NCBI GenBank assembly: GCA_910578565.1
Contig: CAJTQF010000001.1
Location: 62,001 to 126,000, forward strand
DNA from: an uncultured Christensenella sp.
GTDB lineage: Bacteria > Bacillota > Clostridia > Christensenellales > Borkfalkiaceae
Length of the DNA: 64,000 nucleotides
Reading direction: 5' to 3'
The notes under the pieces were generated by a model. It was not told the DNA's origin and ran no database searches. It saw only the letters and a list, made by a program, of their open reading frames with translations. Positions 59,475 to 64,000 of this stretch are shown here, piece after piece; positions within the stretch are counted from its first letter, which is position 1, and every line of letters starts with the position of its first letter. A program made the position numbers and the translations under genes.

Positions 59475-61358
59475 ATGGAAAGGTCATTATATATTTCAAA
59501 ATTCAGAAATATTGGATTAGGTGAAGCACAAAAATTTGTACTTAATAATTCATTAGAAAAAGGCAAAATGGGTAATCTTGTCATCGTTATTGGTGCCAAC
59601 AACTCAGGTAAATCAAATGTACTTGACGCACTAAGTGCTTTCGGTGCTGGCAAAATTGCTACTCGTGATGTTACAACACTTTCATTTGAAGAAGAAGATA
59701 GAAAACCGAAACTTACGTTATCTTGCAAAACTGATGAAAATCATATATATTCGTGTAGCTATACATATGGTTACAATGGCGCACATTTTACATATCCAGA
59801 AGATACTCAAAAGAAAGTATATAAGTTTTCGAATGATTTGAATTCTTTAACGACCTGTTTGGAAACTCTAAGTCATAAAATAAGCAGATACTATGGATTT
59901 ACTGATATTGTAGAGCAACTTAATAAAATAATTGAAACTGCAAAATCTGAACAACCTAATTTAGCAAAGCTAACGGATAGAGTTGTTGACTGTATGAGTA
60001 ATTTTTTTAAACAGGCAGAAAGCGACTCAAACTATAAAAATTTTTGGACTCAACTTGTAAATACTTACGGTAACTATTTATTTGTAAAAGAAATGGCTAC
60101 TTTGCAAGGAGCTTCATCCGCCGCTTTAATAGCAAAAAACAAATATCTTGCAGAATATGGAATTGAGCTTATTCCTCATTGTGTAAAATATGAGCAGAAA
60201 CGTATATCGAATAATGACCTGAGTTCACAACTTAATAATATTGCATCAAACACCTTTTTAATGACCGTACTTGAAGCTATCAACTTGAAAATTCAAACGC
60301 TTGAAACTGCTTATAATACATATAAAACTTTTAATAATAAGGGGGCATTAGTAACTCTTGAAAAAGATATTAACAAGCGACTTATCAAAATTGCCGCAGA
60401 TTTTAATAGACTCTATTTCCTTAGTGGAGATGAATATAGCTTTGGAATAAGTTTAGAAACAACAGGTGTATTTTTCTCCTTGTATAGAGGTAATAAAGAT
60501 ATAATTTTAGATTATCAGTCTACTGGATTTCGTTGGTTCTTTGACTTATATTTTAATTTGCTTTGCAAAAATTCCCTTATTGCTGGCGATATTTTAATTA
60601 TGGATGAACCTGCGACAAATTTGCACGTAAAAGGTCAAATGGAACTGCGTAATTTCTTGAAAGATTTTGCCATTAAAAACGATATAACTATTGTTCTTGC
60701 TACCCATTCGCCTTTTTTGGCCGATTTGGAATATTTGGACGAAATACGTGTTATTCGTATGAAAGATAATGAATCCATTATTCTTAACGACTTCTCAGCT
60801 ATTGATCCTACTGACCCCGATAGCTTAAAACCTATTAAAGAAGCATTTACTGTAAATAATCACATTTTACTTGACCCTGATAGAAAAGTAGTATTTGTAG
60901 AAGGTATTACAGATTATAACTACTTACTCGCCTTTAAAAAATTATTAAAAATTTCAGAAGATATTGCTTTTCTTCCCATAGAAGGCATTGGCGATATAAA
61001 AGAAGCGGGTTATAAAGACAAGCAGATCGATATAAGCAAAAGTTTAATAACTATCAAAAAGCATAATCCCATTTTAATAGTTGACGGAGACGGGGCAGGC
61101 AAATCTATGAAACACATTAACTCCGATTCTGAACTTACAGTAATATCGCTAACTGACATTGATTCTACATTTAAAACTATTGAATCTTTGTTTGCTCCCG
61201 AAGATTTAAAAAAACTTGAACTTGTAGATTCAAAAGGGAAATATATAAAAAAATCATCATTTTCAGCAGTATTTAAGACTTTCGTCAAAGATTATAAGTT
61301 GTCAGAAATTACAAAAAATAATTTTGTAAAAATTTTTAAATATCTTACTGATTTGTAA
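59475..61358 (+). CDS. OLD-family ATP-dependent nuclease (ABC-type ATPase plus TOPRIM)
   Basis: The 627-aa protein has an SMC/ABC-like ATPase split by coiled coils: Walker A GANNSGKSN (40-48), a signature-like region near YQSTGFRWFFD, Walker B DILIMDEPATNLH and switch LATHSPF. A C-terminal TOPRIM domain has the catalytic Glu in VVFVEGITDYNYL and the acidic pair in LIVDGDGAGKS. OLD proteins act in phage exclusion and in Gabija, PARIS and retron systems. Here no UvrD helicase, retron or AriB-like partner is present; only the HTH gene accompanies it. Codons are AT-rich like the rest of the island. Confidence 0.87.
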   Translation: MERSLYISKFRNIGLGEAQKFVLNNSLEKGKMGNLVIVIGANNSGKSNVLDALSAFGAGKIATRDVTTLSFEEEDRKPKLTLSCKTDENHIYSCSYTYGYNGAHFTYPEDTQKKVYKFSNDLNSLTTCLETLSHKISRYYGFTDIVEQLNKIIETAKSEQPNLAKLTDRVVDCMSNFFKQAESDSNYKNFWTQLVNTYGNYLFVKEMATLQGASSAALIAKNKYLAEYGIELIPHCVKYEQKRISNNDLSSQLNNIASNTFLMTVLEAINLKIQTLETAYNTYKTFNNKGALVTLEKDINKRLIKIAADFNRLYFLSGDEYSFGISLETTGVFFSLYRGNKDIILDYQSTGFRWFFDLYFNLLCKNSLIAGDILIMDEPATNLHVKGQMELRNFLKDFAIKNDITIVLATHSPFLADLEYLDEIRVIRMKDNESIILNDFSAIDPTDPDSLKPIKEAFTVNNHILLDPDRKVVFVEGITDYNYLLAFKKLLKISEDIAFLPIEGIGDIKEAGYKDKQIDISKSLITIKKHNPILIVDGDGAGKSMKHINSDSELTVISLTDIDSTFKTIESLFAPEDLKKLELVDSKGKYIKKSSFSAVFKTFVKDYKLSEITKNNFVKIFKYLTDL

Positions 61359-61365
61359 TAAAATT

Positions 61366-61395
61366 AAAGTCGTACAATCTTTGTATGACTTTTTT
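61366..61395 (+). terminator. Terminator of the OLD gene
   Basis: AAGTCGTACAA / TTGTATGACTT stem with a 3-base loop and TTTTT. Confidence 0.8.
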
Positions 61396-61466
61396 AAAGC
61401 AAAAAATAACGCAACCTTACCCGACTATTCGAATATTAGGTTGCGTTTGCTGTATCGTAAGGGTAA

Positions 61467-61534
61467 GAGAAGCCCTATGATTCGCGCGAGCGAAGCGACG
61501 CTTTGGACTTCGTTCAAAATTCCTTAAGGTGCAC
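61467..61534 (+). repeat. Attachment-site repeat, copy 3 (68 bp)
   Basis: Near-identical to 56653-56720 and ending in the tRNA-Arg 3' tail. It is preceded by a CGCAACC...GGTTGCG hairpin (about 61413-61446) and marks the right end of the second module. Confidence 0.85.
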
Positions 61535-61537
61535 TAT

Positions 61538-61572
61538 ACGCAACCTAATTCGAATATTAGGTTGCGTTTTTT
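61538..61572 (+). terminator. Terminator-like hairpin after attachment copy 3
   Basis: ACGCAACCTAAT / ATTAGGTTGCGT with TTTTT. It is close in sequence to the tRNA-Arg terminator at 49396, as expected if the original tRNA 3' flank was displaced here. Confidence 0.75.
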
Positions 61573-61581
61573 AGTTAATAA

Positions 61582-61614
61582 AAAGTCGAAACACTTTTAA
61601 AGTAGTTCGACTTT
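61582..61614 (-). terminator. Terminator of the second DUF4062 gene
   Basis: AAAGTCGAA / TTCGACTTT stem, followed on the minus strand by TTTATTAAC. Confidence 0.55.
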
Positions 61615-61648
61615 ATTGTTATTAAGAAATAATAACCTAAAACGAATA

Positions 61649-62611
61649 TTATGGGTTAGAATTTAATTCATTCATAAGAGTTTTTCCTAAATCTGTCAAT
61701 CTTATCATTTCTATATCATTTTTACCGATATAACAATCAAACAAAGATAATTGTTCCAACTGATTTCTTAAAATTAGAGCATCTTGCGTATTAACATAAT
61801 ATCCAGACTGATAGCTACTAACTGCTTCAATAAAGTCTTGAGTTTTTTTAACGCCTGTTAGTCTTAGAGAAATAAATTTGAAAATATCCTTTAAAGTTAT
61901 TGTTATTGTTTTTTTCTTGATTGTGGTGTTAGAAGTAAACACATATACTATTTCAGAATAATGAAGGTCAATTGTTTTATTAAGTTGGTCTAATATTTCC
62001 TTCTTGTTATCCACCATTCCATTGGAACACGACAAAGATAACTTTAATTTTTCGTTTTCATCCTTTAAAAAATTAATCTCTTTTTCAAGGGATTCAATTT
62101 TTGTGTTTACACCTCTGTGCCAACCAGGACGTTTGATTTCATTCTTGGCTTGCATAATAGATATGGCAACTTTACCTATTAAATCTGATGGTGAAGTCCA
62201 TACGCTTGCAAGTCTATTGCGCATTGCTCTGCTTTTGAATTCTGCAAGTTTTCCAAGTTTTATAGCATCTGTTTCCGTTTTATCTTTGGCTACCTCGACC
62301 GAATCATCAATTGCAAAAACAAGGACAGGAACACCTTTATCCATGGCATAGTTATATTCCATTTCAGTATAACTTAAGCAAGTTTTTTCGTTCACTGAAC
62401 CATATCGCTTCCCGATTATTAGGATGTAATAATCGCATAAGTCAATAACTTTTTTTATAACATTAAACTGTTCATCATCTGTAGCTACAAATGACTCCAT
62501 TCCTGCGGGAATACAATCAGCCATTAGTAAAATATCTAAAACTTGCTTTCTCTCATTAATTAAATCTGAATATGTAGAGCTGACAAATACTTGATACTTT
62601 GTTTCGTCCAT
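61649..62611 (-). CDS. DUF4062-domain protein, second copy type
   Basis: The 320-aa protein begins with a clear DUF4062 domain (about 5-125): KYQVFVSSTYSDLINERKQV, CDYYILIIGKRYGSVNE and SYTEMEYNYAMDKGVPVLVF. A coiled coil (about 170-195) and a C-terminal domain that resembles a winged HTH (about 215-320) follow. It differs greatly from the DUF4062 protein at 55.5 kb, so it is not a recent duplicate. It lies just beyond the last attachment repeat, and its AT-rich codons suggest it is also imported. A role in defence or signalling is likely but unproven. Confidence 0.85.
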   Translation of the reverse strand: MDETKYQVFVSSTYSDLINERKQVLDILLMADCIPAGMESFVATDDEQFNVIKKVIDLCDYYILIIGKRYGSVNEKTCLSYTEMEYNYAMDKGVPVLVFAIDDSVEVAKDKTETDAIKLGKLAEFKSRAMRNRLASVWTSPSDLIGKVAISIMQAKNEIKRPGWHRGVNTKIESLEKEINFLKDENEKLKLSLSCSNGMVDNKKEILDQLNKTIDLHYSEIVYVFTSNTTIKKKTITITLKDIFKFISLRLTGVKKTQDFIEAVSSYQSGYYVNTQDALILRNQLEQLSLFDCYIGKNDIEMIRLTDLGKTLMNELNSNP

Positions 62612-62655
62612 TTATTGTGCTTCCTTATGAGTTGTGTACAAATTTATTCAGTAGT

Positions 62656-62684
62656 AGTATACCATACTTAAGGTGTAGTTGCAA
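62656..62684 (-). promoter_or_regulatory. Promoter of the second DUF4062 gene
   Basis: On the minus strand TTGCAA (62684-62679), 17 bases, TATACT (62661-62656), 44 bases before the ATG. Confidence 0.65.
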
Positions 62685-62802
62685 TAAAAATAGTCAGTAT
62701 TTATGATTGAGAACATTGAAGGTTTTGTCAATCACATTTGGTTACTGACAAACAAGAAAGTACCAATAAGTTAAACCGAATATTTTTAGTTTAAAATAAA
62801 AG

Positions 62803-62831
62803 TTGCTTATTTTAATTAAATAGTATATAAT
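62803..62831 (+). promoter_or_regulatory. Promoter of the transglutaminase-like gene
   Basis: TTGCTT (62803-62808), 17 bases, TATAAT (62826-62831), 51 bases before the ATG. The rest of 62612-62882 holds no other feature I can support. Confidence 0.7.
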
Positions 62832-62882
62832 GTCAAAGACTTTGCAATTTTGCGGAGTTAAAAAACTATTTATGGAGTGTTT

Positions 62883-64000
62883 ATGAAATCATTAACAAAA
62901 CACGCAATGGGATTAATTGTGTCGTTGGTCATGATTGTCTCGTTATTTGTAGGCTCGGGACTTTTTGCCGTCAGCATTGCTTTTGCTGCGGATAAAAAAG
63001 ATAACGCCTATAAATATTTTTACGGACAGTTAATCGACGGCTCAATGGAACAGAGGTTTTACAATGCTTTTGAGACCCTTTTAAGCAAGGGCGAATTTGA
63101 AAAAGGTTCATTTCAGTACGACCTTGTGGCAGGCAATGTTGTAACGGAAGAGGAAGCTACTTCTTACATAAACGGCAGCACCTATATGGCGGAAGCCTAC
63201 GGCGCGGGGCGCGACGCGTTCTATATGGACCACCCCGATTTGTTCTATGCCGACGTATTTTCAACGTCTATCAGCGCGGGACAGAACGGCGACGGTAAGA
63301 GCGTAGCCTATCTCGATACGAGCAGGGCGCTGAATACGTACAGGGGCAATATTAACAGCGAACAGGCTGTTAAGACCGCAATCGACAAATATGAAGCGCA
63401 ATTATTCGAAATTGTAAGCGAAGCAAATAAAAACGCTTCCGTCAAAGGTAAAGTCGAGTACGTCAACAATTATCTGAAGACGACCGTAAAATACGGCTTC
63501 GGCACGAAAGTGGAAGGCGACCGCAACGTCGACACGGAAAAGGCGGCGTTTATATTCACTTCTTACGGCGCGCTTGTAAATAAGGAATCTGTCTGCGAAG
63601 GCTATGCAAAAGCCTTTAAAGCAGTTATGGACAGACTTGAAATTCCCTGCATATGCGTTCAGGGCTACGCCGACGGCAGCGGCGAAGGCGATTACCAGCC
63701 GCATATGTGGAACTACGTAAACGTGGACGGTCAGTGGTATATTGTAGACCCCACGTACAATGCTTCTTCTGATAAGCAGTGGCTTCTCGGCGGCGGCGAG
63801 TCTATGCAAAATACCCATATAGAAGACGGCGTTGTATCTTCTTCCGGTTACGAGCTGGAATACCCCGCGTTAAAGCCCTACGAATACGGCAACGACACCG
63901 ACGGTAACGGCTTATCGATTACCGGCGTATACAAGGGCGAAGGAAATAGCAGACAGTTGGATATTTACGTTTCCTACAACGGTAAGGGGGCGGCAAAACT
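62883..64000 (+). CDS. Secreted transglutaminase-like protein, 5' part (cut by window end)
   Basis: The ATG follows GGAG by 6 bases; the frame stays open to the end, giving about 372 residues. A signal peptide (about 1-32, ending SIAFAA) sends it out of the cell. Residues about 155-300 form a transglutaminase/protease-like core with the catalytic triad visible: Cys in ESVCEGYAKAFK, His in QPHMWNYV, and Asp in YIVDPTYN. Such proteins cleave or cross-link peptide bonds at the surface. What follows in the missing part (often Ig-like or SLH domains) cannot be seen. GC-richer codons show a return to the host chromosome. Confidence 0.85.
   Translation, partial: MKSLTKHAMGLIVSLVMIVSLFVGSGLFAVSIAFAADKKDNAYKYFYGQLIDGSMEQRFYNAFETLLSKGEFEKGSFQYDLVAGNVVTEEEATSYINGSTYMAEAYGAGRDAFYMDHPDLFYADVFSTSISAGQNGDGKSVAYLDTSRALNTYRGNINSEQAVKTAIDKYEAQLFEIVSEANKNASVKGKVEYVNNYLKTTVKYGFGTKVEGDRNVDTEKAAFIFTSYGALVNKESVCEGYAKAFKAVMDRLEIPCICVQGYADGSGEGDYQPHMWNYVNVDGQWYIVDPTYNASSDKQWLLGGGESMQNTHIEDGVVSSSGYELEYPALKPYEYGNDTDGNGLSITGVYKGEGNSRQLDIYVSYNGKGAAK

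Noticed and set aside
62665..62677. CTTAAGGTG-like string resembling the tRNA-Arg tail, as a fourth attachment site
   Set aside because: Only about 9 bases match, the surrounding repeat is absent, and the bases lie in the spacer of a good minus-strand promoter.

Overview
This window looks like a chromosome segment of a strictly anaerobic, gut-type Clostridia/Firmicutes bacterium. I infer this from the Firmicutes-like grpE-dnaK-dnaJ cluster, a V-type ATPase operon in the ntpFIKECGABD order, many Ala-Ala-Cys lipoproteins, BspA-like leucine-rich repeats, 4Fe-4S/ferredoxin proteins and a cysteine desulfidase-type enzyme. No rRNA or CRISPR array was seen. The host part (1-49 kb and from about 62.88 kb) is GC-richer with a GCG/GGC-rich codon style. 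The stretch at about 49.4-62.6 kb is visibly AT-richer and uses different codons.

Layout. 1-15.1 kb: the 3' part of a large surface protein (C5a-peptidase-like Fn3 region, Ig-like domains, LRR_5 repeats, C-terminal membrane anchor), a lipoprotein, and a complete oligopeptide ABC transporter. The final ATPase of that transporter carries an N-terminal membrane domain. The set reads as an extracellular protein degradation and peptide import unit. 15.1-20.3 kb: a CyuA-like desulfidase facing away from a membrane protein, a NapH-like 4Fe-4S protein fused to a TlpA thioredoxin, and a flavodoxin-ferredoxin (EFR1). 20.5-26.8 kb: three lipoproteins on the minus strand, one with a TlpA-like domain. 27.1-30.8 kb: grpE, dnaK, dnaJ. 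30.8-31.05 kb: a dense cluster of DnaA boxes followed by an AT-rich tract. 31.1-32.5 kb: a riboswitch-like leader (candidate guanidine-IV/mepA type) and a MATE exporter. 32.6-36.3 kb: a membrane protein and a polar amino-acid ABC transporter. 36.4-40.4 kb: a DUF4832-type protein, a DUF1538 membrane protein and two PII-like proteins. 40.5-49.0 kb: the V-ATPase, whose c-subunit keeps residues typical of Na+ binding.

49.3-61.5 kb is a composite genomic island at the 3' end of tRNA-Arg(ACG). The last 17 bases of the tRNA gene are repeated at 56.7 and 61.5 kb, the last two inside a 68-bp near-identical repeat. This suggests two tandem modules. The first holds a large serine recombinase, a 47-aa protein, an HUH-type Rep, a C5 methyltransferase with an HNH endonuclease, and a DUF4062 protein. 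The second holds two XRE regulators, two copies of a structured non-coding RNA candidate, a SLOG-family protein coupled to a 54-aa one-helix membrane protein, and an HTH protein followed by an OLD-family ATPase/TOPRIM nuclease. A further DUF4062 gene lies just past the last repeat. The gene mix fits a phage-defence island. The window ends in a secreted transglutaminase-like protein cut by the window edge.

The least explained and most interesting items are the paired structured RNA, the SLOG plus 54-aa membrane cassette, the chain of tRNA-end copies each followed by a different perfect palindrome, and the DnaA-box cluster. All functional calls come from reading the sequence; no database search was run.
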